Below, in pieces: positions 50,982 through 63,300 of a stretch of 64,000 bases of DNA. Every line of letters starts with the position of its first letter. The first letter of the stretch is position 1. The position numbers were made by a program, and so were the translations under genes. The stretch is taken from assembly GCF_000346465.2 (NCBI RefSeq), contig NC_034014.1:16555661-16619660 (forward strand), written 5' to 3'. The notes beneath the pieces are model-generated. The model had not been told where the DNA came from. It worked only from the letters and a program-made list of their open reading frames with translations, and made no database searches. Source of the stretch: Prunus persica (Eukaryota; Streptophyta; Magnoliopsida; Rosales; Rosaceae).

Positions 50982-52728
50982 TGGCCAAGTTGGGAGGTCC
51001 TAAATACCAAGTTTGGGAATTGAGTGCGATGTATTTTTGGTGATGTTAAATTAGTGAATAAGAAAGGAGAGGGAAAAAATAAAAGGGAAAATTCAAAAGT
51101 CAGAACTGAAATGTTGTTTTCGTAAATGATGGTTTGAAAAGGAAATTGAAAACCGCTAATAAATATGTTTTCCATTTTTTATTTCAAAAGAACAGAAAAT
51201 AAAATGTTTAAAGTTGAAAAATGGTTATCAAACTAGCCTCAAAATTACTTATTTGCAAATAGCAAGTTATGATTTAATGCCAAAGCGAAATTCTGTTTCA
51301 AGGACATTGCAAATTTGCAAGACTCTATCTGAAAGAACAGTCAGTGTTTATTTTACTGCATTGTTTAATTTCGTTATTTTATTTATTATTTAACTTAACT
51401 TTTAAATTATTATTAGTGTGATCGTTGATTTTCCAACAAATGCCATGGAACATTTATCTTGGGGCCTTTCCATAGACATCAAAAAGGTAATTGGTGGAAG
51501 ATTGAGTGACCATAGAAATGGTAGATATTGAGGTACCCACTTCACCTTCCTTGCTCCTAAAGATGTAGGGTACTCTCGCAACTCCTATTATTATTATTTT
51601 CACATTTTGTTTGTCAAGTGTCTTTCCCAACTAAATGAGAACTGATCTTTTTCTGTGTTGAAAAATAAAACCGGCAAGTTTGGTGGATAGAGGTCCATCT
51701 TCATTTTTCACGTTGGAGCCAATTTATTTATTTATTTATTTTGCATTTAATTTTTATCCAAACTCAGTTAGTACACATTTATTTTTATGGGCTAACTTAA
51801 TCCTTTAAAACATGATCGAAATATAAAATAAAATAAAATTTCATGATTAATTTAAATAAAAAGAATAATTTATTTACAATCATCTTATAACTCAAGTAGT
51901 TAAAAATATTGATCCAAAATTCTAAATTTAATTTTCTCTTTCTTTTATATCGTTTTTATATAATAAAAAAATAAGAGTATGGTACTGTTTTGACTGTGCC
52001 CGTACCCGTACATCACCATAACGAAGTCTCAGGTTTCCCACTCGGGCATTGACAATTTTCGCATTGCAAACTCTGTAGCAATGGCCTTTGGATGCGTGCA
52101 TTCAAAATGTCAAACAGTGGACCGATCTAGTAGCAGCTCCCTATACGCGTAAACCTGCTTTAGTTTGTTCATTTCAGACCCACCACCGCATGAACAAAGA
52201 TAGATGGATAGGACAACAAAGCAAACAAACTTATGACATGATTCTTTTACTCCAGTCGACTTGAGAGCAAGCAACACCGTCATTGTACAAATGGTAGCAA
52301 ATTACAAATGTCCACGTCACCATCAACGTGGATACATATACACCAAACACGAAGTCCACTCGCTGATATGCTTTCCCTTCTTTTTTCTATACAAGCAAAA
52401 GCGATGGTAATTCAACAGTGTAAGGATGAATGTTCCTATAATTTATATTTAAATATATAAACCACTCCAAGAGTCTATTTTACCATCTAAATTATGACCC
52501 TTTTATAATTTAACCCTCTTAGTTAAAAATCAGTAAATTTAACACCCAAAGTCATTAAAACAATCAATTTATCCCTTACTGTTAATATTTTTGAATTTCA
52601 TATACTTTTCCATCTAAAAAGACACGTGTGGTTCACGTGAGTTATTATTTGATTTTTTAAAAAATTATTATTACTAAGAACCAAATAATTTAGAAATTAA
52701 AAATATTTAAAAAATGAAAGGAAAAAAA
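50982..52728. other. AT-rich flank to the right of the satellite, no gene seen
   Basis: The sequence is single-copy in appearance and AT-rich. A short TTTA microsatellite lies at about 51721-51742 and A/T-rich runs are common at 51830-51970 and 52640-52730. No coding region, RNA gene or transposon end could be supported. The bases AAACC at 52729-52733 are the left target duplication of the solo LTR that follows. Confidence 0.6.
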
Positions 52729-52733
52729 AAACC

Positions 52734-53230
52734 TGTTATAAAAATAACCTGGAATATGTACGAATATTGAGCTGCACGTAAAGTAGATGAGACACAGCAT
52801 TTAACGAGGTTCGGCTATGCCTACGTCCTCGGAGAGCAGCAGTAGTAACTTTTCACTATATAAAATAATATGTCTACAACTTTAGTGTTTACAACATGTG
52901 TGGCTCACTGAATTTTCTCTCTAGGAGAATTTCTCTCTGCTCTCTCTTTCCTCTTTCTTCCTTCTCTTCCTCTTGTCTCTTTCCTCTTTTCTCTTTTTCC
53001 TCTTCTTTCTTTCCTCTTCTCTCTTTCCTCTCTTCTCTCTTTCCTCTTCTTTGTTTCTTTCCGTTTCCCTTTCTCTTCTTTTCTTCTCTAATCGTAGTGT
53101 TGCTCATTTGCATAAGAGAGAAGCCTTTTATAGGCAAAGGTGAATGACACCCGTGAATGTGCAATAAACTCATGCACCAAAGTCTACAAACAAATAGTAA
53201 GTGGGCTCCACTACTTTATACTTTACAACA
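52734..53230 (-). mobile_element. Solo LTR (497 bp)
   Basis: The segment starts TGTTATAAA and ends TTTACAACA, a near-perfect terminal inverted pair of the TG...CA type. It is flanked by a perfect 5-bp target duplication AAACC (52729-52733 and 53231-53235). Read on the minus strand, a TATA box GCCTATAAAAGGC lies at about 53125-53135. It is followed by a long GA-rich R region (53090 down to 52920) and a U5 with GGACGTAGGC and GCCGAACCTCGTTAA, motifs I know from plant LTRs. There is no internal domain, so it is a solo LTR with an unusually short U3 of about 95 bases. The lysine/glutamate/arginine-rich frames across the GA tract are low-complexity artefacts. Confidence 0.9.
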
Positions 53231-53287
53231 AAACCCTAATATGCGGATTTCACAACATGGTCACAACAACCCTAAATCCAAAAGGCC

Positions 53288-53356
53288 CGAGATTGGCTCC
53301 TCAAGAAGGCAAAAGCCGCCATAGACGAGCTCGACAAGCTTCTCTCATCGAACTGA
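53288..53356 (+). pseudogene. Possible TCP-domain fragment
   Basis: One frame reads RDWLLKKAKAAIDELDKLL and then a stop at 53354-53356. This resembles the second helix of plant TCP transcription factors, where DWL-KKAK-AIDEL is typical. Upstream there is a stop after only a few codons and no basic region is seen, so it would be a short relic. It lies 50 bp right of the solo LTR target site. A further open stretch at 53495-53600 (EVDNELANHIVEVVRS) is not recognised. A chance match over 20 residues cannot be excluded. Confidence 0.3.
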
Positions 53357-54254
53357 CTTCTCTCCCCATCGCTTTCGCTTCCACTCTTAGCACACCACCG
53401 CCATGTGAAAATCCAAGCTTCTAGGATTGGTTTTCCTCTTCCCCAATTGATTTTCAGACTTGTTCTTAATGAGTAGCTTGACCTTCATGGCCGCTTGCTT
53501 GCGCTACTCAATCGAACCCGCCTCGAGGTCGACAATGAGCTAGCGAACCATATTGTCGAAGTTGTCCGAAGTGCAAGAAATCAGAAGCCACGTCCTATGA
53601 GACAATGTCATTTGAAACACTCTAGATTTTTCGTTGTTACAATCACAGAAAGAAGAGAAATTTCAATGTTCACCTTTATTCAGACCACTGAAATTTCTCC
53701 CCATGTAACCGAAATTGCTCCTTTGCAATAAAGTTGTTGTCTTTGCTTGCCCACACCTCTCCATGGGATCAATGGGTGCAAGCATTCTTTCAGGAGGAAA
53801 ACATTTTTCCTTTCTTAAACTACTAAATTAAACCTACGTACCTTGTCATCTAAATTTTTTTCGATAAAGAGCCATAGTATTTTATTGATAAGAGGAACAG
53901 AAATAAGTACAAAGACACTATGGTGCTGAATATGAATGAATCTTCTCCAGTGATCAAACGCAACAATAAGTTGAAGTGAACTAGAGAGTATAACACACAA
54001 CTCAAAAACTAATTAAAATCCTTGATTCAGCAACCAAAAGCATACCTACTCAACCTACAATACAAATTTGTCTCGCAATGTTAGAAACAGCAGATCCGTA
54101 TCGAAAGCCGAAAACTGAAAATAAATAAAACTAACAAACGATAGCAACCTAGCCACCTTAATAATCGCCCCTCTTCTTACCTCACCAACCTAGCCACCCA
54201 AACCATGACCCAGGCCACCGGAACCAGCACCATGTCCAGCCACTTATGTGTTGT
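53357..54254. other. Intergenic stretch, no gene seen
   Basis: Short open frames only, none with recognisable domains or plausible splice structure. At about 53850-53900 the text TTTTTTTCGATAAAGAG and TTTTATTGATAAGAGG looks like a reverse-complemented 3' tail of a gene or LINE, but nothing upstream of it supports either. Confidence 0.45.
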
Positions 54255-54582
54255 TGTGATATCCCATTCCTAGATTAATAATTAATTCTTAAATTATTCA
54301 AGTGAAAGACAATTTTACCCCAAGAATGTTTTAATAGGTTTAAAATTTGACTTTTTGTCTGGAAAAGAATTTGGGGATTTAGAGCACAATTACGTAGAGT
54401 GCGTCAATACGAGTTCGTATACACGTAGTGGGTTCAAATTGGAGTTTTAACGAACAAATTACGATCAACGAAAGTGCAGTGGCACAACCATAAATATTTC
54501 GAAGTCAGATTTTTATTATAAAAAAACCTGCTCTCTCTCTCTCTCTCTCCCTCTCTCTCTCACTCTCTCTCTCTCTCTCTCC

Positions 54583-54649
<67 letters not shown>

Positions 54650-56130
54650 TTCTCTCTCCTCCTCCCCCGATCTTTCTCCTCTCTCGCACAGCCGGCCACT
54701 GTTTGGCAGACAATCTCACTCTTCCAGCCACCGTTGGCCACTAGACTGGTCCCAAACGAACCGGCCCGCCTTCCTCTTCACATCCCCTCCCTTCTCTGCC
54801 GCAACCACCGCCTATGCCGCCAAAATTAGATCAACAATCGCCGGTTTTCTCTTTGAATTTTTTGTCGTCATTTCCGACGATTTCGACCACCACATTTGTC
54901 GATCCAGGTTTGTTTTCACATCCTTTCAACGTGACTTTGATAATGGTTGGGTTGGTTAGGATTGATTTTAAAGTTTTGAAGCTCGATTTACGATCTAAGT
55001 TTTGATCGATTTTCGGCTAGAATTTTCGACAAGTTGCTCCACTAGTTGTCTGAATCACGTAGATATAGGTATTGTTGTATGTTTTGAGAATTTTTTGATT
55101 GCTAGAATTTTCTCAAACCACCCACGCTCTGCTGAAGCGTATGGCGGCGGCACGTGGGCTGAGTTTGGGTGGCCCAATTGGTCCTAAAATGATCTCCAGA
55201 TTGTCTCGAGTACGACGGTATACTCGGATTTGAATTTGGTTATTGTTTGACGGTCGAACGAAGTTTTACATATTAGACAGTATCCTTCTTCGATATGTTC
55301 GGACCGTTGGATAGACTCTATTTCCAAATATGTTGATCTAGGAACCTTTAAGCTCGGTAAGAACTCACGGATAGAGAATCGGAGTCCCAAATACTCCGAA
55401 TCAATGATTCAAAAATTACGTAAAACGGTGACCATCCAATAGTGTGTCGTGAGTGATCCGAACCAAACTTGCAGGACGTGTTTAGTAAATTTTATTGAAC
55501 CCATTAGAACTTTCGGATTATTAATCGGAGGCCCGAGGGTGGGGGAGAGGGCGGGGAGACCAGGTTGATCAATATAAGAATTTAATCGTATATTTAATCT
55601 CGGGTCTTTTCAGACCATTCCAACTATCACAACTGTTGAAAATGGGCCTAGGAATTTTCTTAAGTTACACATAGGCATTTTAAGGCCCTGGGTCAGGGTT
55701 TTGATTAAATATTTGTGGTTGAGCTATTTTATTAATTAAATATTTTAATCACTTAAATAGGTACTCATGCTCCACCAAACTTGCATGAAAAACCCTCGAA
55801 AGGTCAGGCGAGCTCGGACGCACTGTGAGTGGACGTTTGTTTTATAAATGAATTTTATGCAGTAAAAATTTTATTAATTGATCTTGCATGAATTATTTAT
55901 GATTTTTGCTTTCCAAGCATACAGTTTGAATTCAAATGCTTTTATAAAAATTTTTTTATGATAAAATGTGAATGGCTTGGAAAGTAGAAAAGGAAATCAT
56001 AACAGGATTTAAAGATTGAGTGAGAAACAGTATTATAATTTTCCTCACAAGGAGCAGACTCTGTTTCGGCCCTTTTGAGCAACCATGGACTCTCTGAAAC
56101 CTATATCTCAAAGTTTATCAGTTACTTTTT
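54255..56130 (+). mobile_element. Gypsy-like long LTR fragment
   Basis: The segment begins TGTGATATCCCATTCC, a start common to long plant Ty3/Gypsy-type LTRs. It has the layout I know from such LTRs: an AT-rich U3, a CT-rich tract near the transcription start, a GC-rich part with repeated CGGCC, CGCCG and TTTCGAC motifs, and later GGCGAGCTCGGACGCACTGTG and TTTTATAAATGAATTTTATG. No matching right end or target duplication was found, so it appears truncated near 56100-56130. No internal domain or coding region follows. The assignment rests on resemblance, not alignment. Confidence 0.5.
54531..54662 (+). repeat. (CT)n microsatellite
   Basis: About 130 bases of nearly uninterrupted CT dinucleotides with a few CCT and TTT interruptions, inside the Gypsy-like LTR fragment. 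On the minus strand it yields spurious Arg-Glu frames. It is expected to be length-polymorphic. Confidence 0.95.
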
Positions 56131-56339
56131 TTTTTTAAATGCATTTATTTATCTCATAAAATATTTGTTATGAATTTCTCAATTTTCCCTTTATTTAACA
56201 GAAAACTTAACATAATTGACGGAAAGACCAATTATGCAACAAGAGATCTAATTGAAGGACAACCATAACAATTTTTGGAGTTGAAAGATGAAAAGTAAAA
56301 TCGGTTCTTAGTTTAGGGACCTTGCTACATTTTAGTCTA

Positions 56340-56665
56340 TTCTTTTCTAATAATACTAATTGTATCACATTTATAGATCGCATAGTTGACCACCTCTTTA
56401 ATCGAGGTGTGTCCCACAAACGCATGTGAGATCATCTATATTTGCGGAGTGCACCTCTATTAGAGAGGTGATTAGCATAAAATTCACCTATATTAGAGAG
56501 ATAGTCAGTAAATGTGGTACAAATAATATTTTTTATTTTTGTACAAGATATTGCGGTAAGAAGTTTACACAAATATTCATTAGGTACCTAAGAGTTTCGA
56601 ACCTCTATCCACATAAATAAAGATAAAAGAACTCAACTAATTGAGTTATACCTCGATGGCAAATA
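56340..56665 (-). mobile_element. Possible tRNA-derived SINE
   Basis: On the minus strand, GGTATAACTCAATTAGTTGAG (56631-56651) looks like a degenerate pol III box A region of a tRNA. About 35 bases on, GAGGTTCGAAACT (56593-56605) fits box B. The following body has small palindromes such as CACCTCTCTAATAGAGGTG near 56450-56470. The order and spacing fit the head of a tRNA-derived SINE. A true tRNA gene is unlikely, because the acceptor stem does not pair. The 3' end and target duplication were not found. Confidence 0.35.
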
Positions 56666-57473
56666 GCATTTCTTTTTAGTAACTAGGTGCAATGGGTTTC
56701 TGTTGTGACATCAGTGGGCCTAAAAATCTCAGAGCCGTTTACTATACTTTCAAGCTTCCCAAGCGGTCAAACCTCTCCCTCATCCCCATTGACTTCTTTT
56801 TTTTCTTTTTATTAAAAAATAAAACAGCTTTTCACTTTACTATAGTTCCTTAAAAACTAGTTAATCCATGTTGTAACCAAACCGAAAACGGCAGGCAAAA
56901 AAGGTTGTCTGAATTCATGTCGGCTGTAGCTTCTGTTTTTGTAACCCAATACCGACTAATTTCGAAACCGTCATTTTGATTGATTGGCTTGGGTTCCCTC
57001 TAAGCTCAAATGCCTGTCACATATTTTTGGTTCACACGGCAACTCCTTTTCATGTTTTTTAGTTCACACCCTTTGCTTTTGACCCAATAAAAATTCCTTC
57101 CCATATTTATCCATTCTAAAATCAAGCCGGTTGCCAAGGCAAGCACCGAATTCTCTCAGACCGTCTATACTATTCAATTTTAATATTTAATATTATATGG
57201 GTTTCTTCAACATGAAGATGGTTCCGGCGAAGACCATTTAACCGACCTATATATATTCTTGGCGGCGTTTAATTAATCATGTATATATATATATATATAT
57301 ATATATGCGTGTGTGTGTAGAGCTTCCAGCAATATTGCATATATTTAGATGCCGGTTCAAAGCTAAGCTTGGTGTGGTGGGCGTTTGTGTTTGTTAATTT
57401 CCTGACGTTGCCTAAGCTCAGCTCTACAGTATTTGGTGTGTTTTAAGTTCTTTGGGTGGATATATAATAATAT
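56666..57473 (+). promoter_or_regulatory. Upstream region of the ERF gene
   Basis: No coding region is seen. CCTATATATATTC at about 57246-57258 is a candidate TATA element and would leave a leader of roughly 190 bases before the ATG at 57474. A (TA)n microsatellite of 25 bases lies at 57282-57306, followed by GTGTGTGTG. Neither has been shown to be functional. Confidence 0.4.
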
Positions 57474-58939
57474 ATGTGTGTGCTAAAGGTGGCGGAAAAA
57501 GACCAACGTGCCGCAAGGCATAGCAATATTGGGACAGAGCATAGCATTGAAGAATGGCTCTATGAGCCCCTAGTTTTTTCACAACAGCTGCGGCAGCGAC
57601 AACGACAACGCGGGGGCGGCAGCGGTGGTGGAGGAGGAGGGAGTGAAATATTGGCTTCCGCCGGGTCGTCAATGCTGCTGCGGTTGGATAGGGAGAGAGA
57701 GATGTCGGCCATGGTATCGGCTTTGGCGCATGTGGTGGCTGGGGATGAGGAGCTGGCAGCTGCAGAGAGTAGTTTGGTAACTAATAGACAGAGTGAAGAT
57801 GTTGGTGGTGGTTTGATTTCATCAAGCGTAGGTGGTTCGGATTCTGGGACGAAGAGAGGACGAGAAGAAGAGGAAGGTGGTGGTGGCCAGTCGGTTACTA
57901 GGCTTTGTAGAGCTTTTGGTGAATTTCCAGAGCAGAGCTCTTCCCCTGTTTTAGGAGGTAATTTCTTTTTTCACTTAATTTTTTTGGATTTTACAAGGGT
58001 TGACTGATTGAAATAAAATCGTGCACGCATTCAATTCCTTTCACATGAAGTTACGCGGACAGACTCGTCTCGAACAATCAGTCCAAAATAAAAATAATAA
58101 TAGAGTGATGAATTATCTCTCCTGGCCTCTGTGTTTTGTTTTTATCTGTTCGCTTGTTTGTTTCTTCTTTTATTTAACGTTTTTCATATTTGTTGCCAAT
58201 ATCTGCAGAAGGCTCAAGCAAAACACCACCAACACAGACAGCATTCCCTCCAAGCACGTTTGTATACAGCGCTACCCAAATAGCAGAACCAATAAGAAGA
58301 AGATACAGAGGAGTGAGGCAGAGGCCATGGGGCAAATGGGCAGCTGAAATCAGAGATCCCTTCAAGGCTGCAAGAGTGTGGCTAGGCACATTTGAAACAG
58401 CAGAGGCCGCTGCCCAAGCCTACGACGAAGCCGCCCTCCGGTTCAGGGGCAACAAGGCCAAGCTCAACTTCCCCGAAAACGTCCGGCTCCGAACACCGAT
58501 TGCCGATTCTCCGGTGACCCAACTGACCAATTCTGCTCCTCCCAATACCCTTTTGTCCGTTGCTACATCCACCGAGCCTATTGTCCACTCTCAAGCATTC
58601 CAATCCATGCAGCATTCTTCTCATGAGGCTTCAAGAAATCTTCTAGGCTACTGTAAGCCGGTTGATGTGCAGAGGCAGCAACCTATGAGCCTTTATGATC
58701 AGATGCTTCTGTCATCCTCTGCAACTCCATCTGTTTCTTCATCTTCTTCTTCTCCACTTGCCTCCTCTGTTTCTTCATCTTCTTCTTCGCCACCACCACC
58801 TGCTTTCTCTTCACTTTTTTGGACTCAGTCTTCGCTTCCCCTGAGACCAGCCACAGGTGATCAGAATAGTACAGCTGCTGATTTTCAATCGCCGCAATGG
58901 TCCAGCTCTAGTCATTATAGTGCCCCCTTCTCAAGATGA
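57474..58939 (+). CDS. ABR1: AP2/ERF transcription factor, ABR1/ERF110-like (two exons)
   Basis: Exon 1 is 57474-57957 and exon 2 is 58209-58939. The intron starts GTAATT and ends CTGCAG, phase 1; the spliced product is 404 residues. The N-terminus MCVLKVAEK, the EEWLYEPL segment and [19 protein letters not shown] are hallmarks of the ABR1/ERF110 branch (ERF group X). One AP2/ERF DNA-binding domain spans about residues 193-251: [20 protein letters not shown], the WLGTF strand and [11 protein letters not shown], with the Ala and Asp typical of ERF rather than DREB types. The flanks are low complexity: poly-Gly and Gln/Arg near residues 38-60, a KRGREEEE basic-acidic stretch in exon 1, poly-Ser in the C-terminal half, and a conserved SLYDQM. 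It should act in the nucleus on GCC-box-like promoters; Arabidopsis ABR1 is tied to ABA, stress and wound responses. It appears intact. Orthology to ABR1 itself rather than a close paralogue is not certain. Confidence 0.93.
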
Positions 58940-59783
58940 TTTCATTAACATCCTGTTTTTTTTTTTTTTTTTTTTTTTTTGTTTCTGAACTTCTTGACCA
59001 TAATTGTTTTTCATTGATTACGATATTGTTGCTACTGAGCTTTGTTATGAAATATGTGCACAATTTTAATTTTTTTGTCTGTTTGCTTTTACAAATTATT
59101 TTTGGGAAGGAGTCAACACTTGTAAGGTTGACATTACTCTGTCAGCTCATGGAGGTTTAGAGGTCAACCCCCGCCGTCGAACAATTCAGTGGGATTTGCA
59201 TTTTGTCAAAGGAAAAAAAGGGGAAAATGAACATCTAGAATTTTGATCAACTGATTGCATTAGGGTTTAGGAACGAGTCTAATCAAAAGAAAGAAAAAGG
59301 GAAATGAAGAAAGAAAAGTGGAACTTTCAGTTATTGCATAATTAAAAATATTTATTTTTCATCCAAGGTCTTACATTTGATTAATCACTTCTTCCATATA
59401 GCTTGGATACAAAATAAAGTAATGAGTAATACCACATCAACCAACTCATTTGGCATGGTACACGGAACTTGTGTGTTTTTTTGTTTTTAGTCTGAATTAC
59501 AAAAGGGGTGGAATTTTCACACATATACTGGTCTATATGTCAACGTCCTTCTTCCACTACAGTAGACCTCGTTTGGCTTTATTGATTTTAAATAAATGAG
59601 ATTTAATGTGAGGCCAAAGCCTTTTTGGGCAAGCAGAGCCAAAAAGGTCGAACTAGAAAGCCTTTTGGCCAAGGACGCTCAAAGAGGTCGAAGTAGAAAA
59701 CATTTACAACAGAAAGAGGAAGTCCATGCTCCTTTAGGGAGGAGAAGTTAAGCCCATGGCAAGAGCATCAGTCCCGAAATTTG
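58940..59783. other. 3' flank of the ERF gene, no further gene
   Basis: A run of 25 T residues (58956-58980) starts 17 bases after the stop codon, in what must be the 3' untranslated region. Downstream the DNA is AT-rich. Part of it (59600-59760) has imperfect repeats of AAAAAGGTCGAACTAGAAAG and AAAGAGGTCGAAGTAGAAAA. No polyadenylation signal can be fixed; AAATAAAG at about 59412 is one candidate but is far away. Confidence 0.55.
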
Positions 59784-60320
59784 TGTTGGAATTTTAAAAG
59801 GTTTTAAAAATTTAACTGTTTTATTTATTTAATTATTTTGGTTGTTTTATTTTATTTATTGTGGGGGTTCTAAATATTTAATATTCAGGTTTTATTTCTG
59901 GTTGGTGAACCCTTTAATTTTTTGGTTGGTGAACTTTTATGGTTGGTGAAAGTTACATGTTTTTGGATGCCTATAAAAGGCCACTCCTCCTTCACATTTG
60001 AACACACATAATACACACAATACACACAATAACACACAATAATATACAATACACTATCAGAATATCACATACACATTCTAATTCTCTCCTTTTCTACTTT
60101 TACATATATTCTCTACTTTATTATTATTATTTTGGGCAATGGTTATGTGACTTGGATACCTATATCTGTCTGTGAACATGCTCATAGTGGATCTTGTGTT
60201 TGTGTACAAGGGGTCGTATCTTGGAGTCTTGTAGACCGTCAGTACCTGCACGTAGAGAGGCTACAAAGGCTTTAGGACAGTGTCTTTGACGTGCTTCACC
60301 GTACCAAACTCACCTTCTTA
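59784..60320 (+). mobile_element. LTR-like segment of an unidentified retroelement
   Basis: TGTTGGAATTTTAAAAGG at 59784 looks like an LTR start. A TATA box (GCCTATAAAAGGCC) lies at 59970-59982, followed by an AC-rich run of ACACACAATA units and a GC-richer block (TAGACCGTCAGTACCTGCACG, about 60232-60252) that resembles the R/U5 of plant LTRs. No clear right end, primer-binding site or target duplication was found, so the element could be truncated or the call wrong. Confidence 0.4.
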
Positions 60321-63300
60321 CTTATTATTTATTTTCCTTTTACTTACCTATTATTTTGTTTTCTTCAATTTCATTATACCTTCAAAGTTTTCCAATTTGT
60401 TTATATGTTATTTATAATATAAATATTTTGTATTTGGCTTTACGGAAAGAGGAAAACTATTATTTTTTATAACAATCTAAAGCCTTTGTATGTTAAAGTT
60501 GTTTTCTTCCCGTATTGCTTTAATATATTTTAACTCTTTGACTGAAGCTTTTACATTTGTATTGGATTTTCAAAATGAAAATTATGATTTATTTTGGGTA
60601 GATGCAGTTTGAAGCTTTCATATTGTCTATACAATTTCAACTACTTTAAATATTTTTGGTACATTTATATGTTTATAATTTGTTGCTAACGTTTGGGAAA
60701 TTACTGCTAGTGTTTGACAATAAAACCTACAGACTAATTTATGTGGTATTATTATTATAGCTCAATGTATTATTATTTTATGTGGTGTGTCCGTTTTCTA
60801 AGTTACTGTTTGTTTTAAATAGCTTGTATTGTTTTATTACCGATTAATTAATTATTACTCACTAATCAATTTACGTTGAAACATCCAATGTTAAATGGTT
60901 GAAGTGTTTAAAACCGAAACGTTGAAGTGTTTCAAAATCTTTGGTCTATTTTTCCTTTTAATTGAAATTTCAAAGCAAGTATATATATATTTTTAGAACA
61001 AGTATATATATATTTGATTTTATTGTGTTGGGCATTTTTACATTTGCCTTCATTCATTTTGGTTGCCATCAATCTTCCTTTATATAATGGTCCTTTATAA
61101 TCGTTTTCTTTAAATATCGTTTTATTGTTCTCAATTGCCAAAAGGGTCTGCTTTACTTTTGGAAATCCTTCATATAAACGTGAGAAGCAATTATAAAGTT
61201 TTAATGTTGGTTTTTTATACACTATCTTTATGTGGTTTAATGCATTATGAAGGAATAAAGCATTATCTCTCAGCAGACAATTAAGTTTACTTTTTATGAA
61301 GATAAATTTGATTTGAATACTCAATTGTTGCATCTTCGCAAATATGTGTAGTATAATATTTACTTTGATTTCAAATCCTTGAAAGAAAAAACAGAAAAAG
61401 TGCAAACCGTTCTTTTGTAGTTTAATTTTGAATTCAAAATCTAATATTGCGTCAGTTTTAGATTTGGTCTATCTGTGTATTCAATTTTTATATTGATTCT
61501 TATTTTCATTTATATCTATTAATTTTTGCGAAAACGTGCAGAGAGTTTATGTGATATTATTGCAAGTTTTATTGAGCCTAATTATTCTTTATTTTGATGG
61601 TTGTCATTACTTTGAATTTGGGAGAAAAACCTACGGTTTTTTTTTTTTGGGTAGTATAAATGCATCACTGTAACACCTTGGACGTTAGCTTCTTTTGATT
61701 CCAGAATTAGTTAATTGCTCTTAACTTCTTTTGGAAGCTTGTGCATTTCACATTCAATTACGAGATTTTATTTACTTTTAATTTATGCAGCTTTAGTTTC
61801 AAAACTTTAATGTCAATTTCATGACATTTAGAGCTTTTATTTTGGCAGTAAAATTGTTGATATTGTTAGGTGATTATTGCCTTTAATGTTCTGAACATTT
61901 ATGTAATTTAATTACATCTTTGTTTTAATGCCTTGGATTCCTTTTAAAGTTGCCAACGCCTATATATTTAGGGTTGTGCAATCCTTCATATTAGTTTCTT
62001 GAGTTAATCTAATGTTCTTTTGATTATAAAGTCTTGACAGCTGCCACATTGAGTTAACTGTCATGAAGTGTACATTGTGGAATCCTCCTGAAAAAACTGA
62101 AATGAAATAATAAATTATATCATTGTAAGTGGCATTAATTTTGAGTTTTGGTGTAAGGCTTTCAAACCCTAAATTTTTGAGGCATTTTTTTCTTTTGAGG
62201 CTTTCGATGGTTTTGTTATATTTACAATGACTATCAAGATGACTGTGAGTACATATCTTATGAATTTTAAATTAAATAAATTTTGGTACCGTCTTCATAT
62301 ATTTTGAGAATTCCCTAATTTGTGGGGGTTGAATTTTTCCTTAACTATGTGGGTATTTGTTTGAATTTTTGTGGGTATTTCAAATACAAAATTAATATCA
62401 ATACTTATTTTTAATTTAATATTCCAGTTTTTGAGTGATTTGATTACCTCTTTAAAACTGAAGTTATTTTGTACATTTATTATATAAGTTTTCATATCTC
62501 CTTTATTCAGATTTATTCTATTTTAATTAACGCTCAATGCTTATGTTATTTGCGTTTGGATAATTATTAATATTTTTATTTTAAAACGTGTGGACCAATT
62601 TGTGGAAGTTGAATTTTCCTAAATGGGAACTTTAGTACTGTAATTTAATTTGTTAGTAACATTAAGCAATTTTTGCTTTTATACTGAAAAATATTAGATT
62701 CATTTCCTTCTCTCTTTCCCATATTTTTGTGTGTTTTCAATTTCTTTATGCTCTCGTGGGAAAGATTCATTTAGTGACATAATACTTTTTATATATATTT
62801 TATTGGTAAACATACTGTGTCTGTATGAAATTTGTTTCATTATGCAAATTTTATTATGAGACTAACTTGTCTTCAATTTTATGAAAATTCGTGCAACTAA
62901 TGATTACCTTGTTATACAATTTTGGTAGAGACTTCTTATTGTCTTATAGGTTCCTATTGAGAATCAAGAAGATACAATTTCAACTTGCGTATGTGTTTAT
63001 GATTTCAGCCACTTGGAGTGCACAAAAGGGAGTAAGAGTATCCTCTAATACTTAGTATTTATAATTAAATTTATTTAATGAATTAAGCGTTGCATAGTTT
63101 GTTCATAGCTTCATCAGGTGCACTCAAAGTTTCAAAGACTATTGCAGGCTCATATTTGAGTACCAATATTTGAGAGGTATTCGGATTATATGAATTTATA
63201 TGCAGTGGGATTTCCTTTATACCTTAATGTACACCAATGTGTATATAATTTCCAATTATACTTAGGTGAAATCTACTAATTATTTGTGTGCAAGATTGTG

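Noticed and set aside
52889..53173. Lys/Glu/Arg-rich minus-strand ORF of 94 codons
   Set aside because: It translates the GA-rich tract of the solo LTR; low-complexity artefact.
54505..54741. Arg-Glu repeat ORFs on the minus strand
   Set aside because: They are simple translations of the CT microsatellite.
58021..58347. Plus-strand 108-codon ORF overlapping the ERF exon 2 start
   Set aside because: It crosses the intron and acceptor in a different frame from the AP2 domain.
60932..61405. Minus-strand ORF of 157 codons
   Set aside because: AT-rich, Lys/Ile/Asn-rich product with no domain; consistent with chance in low-GC DNA.
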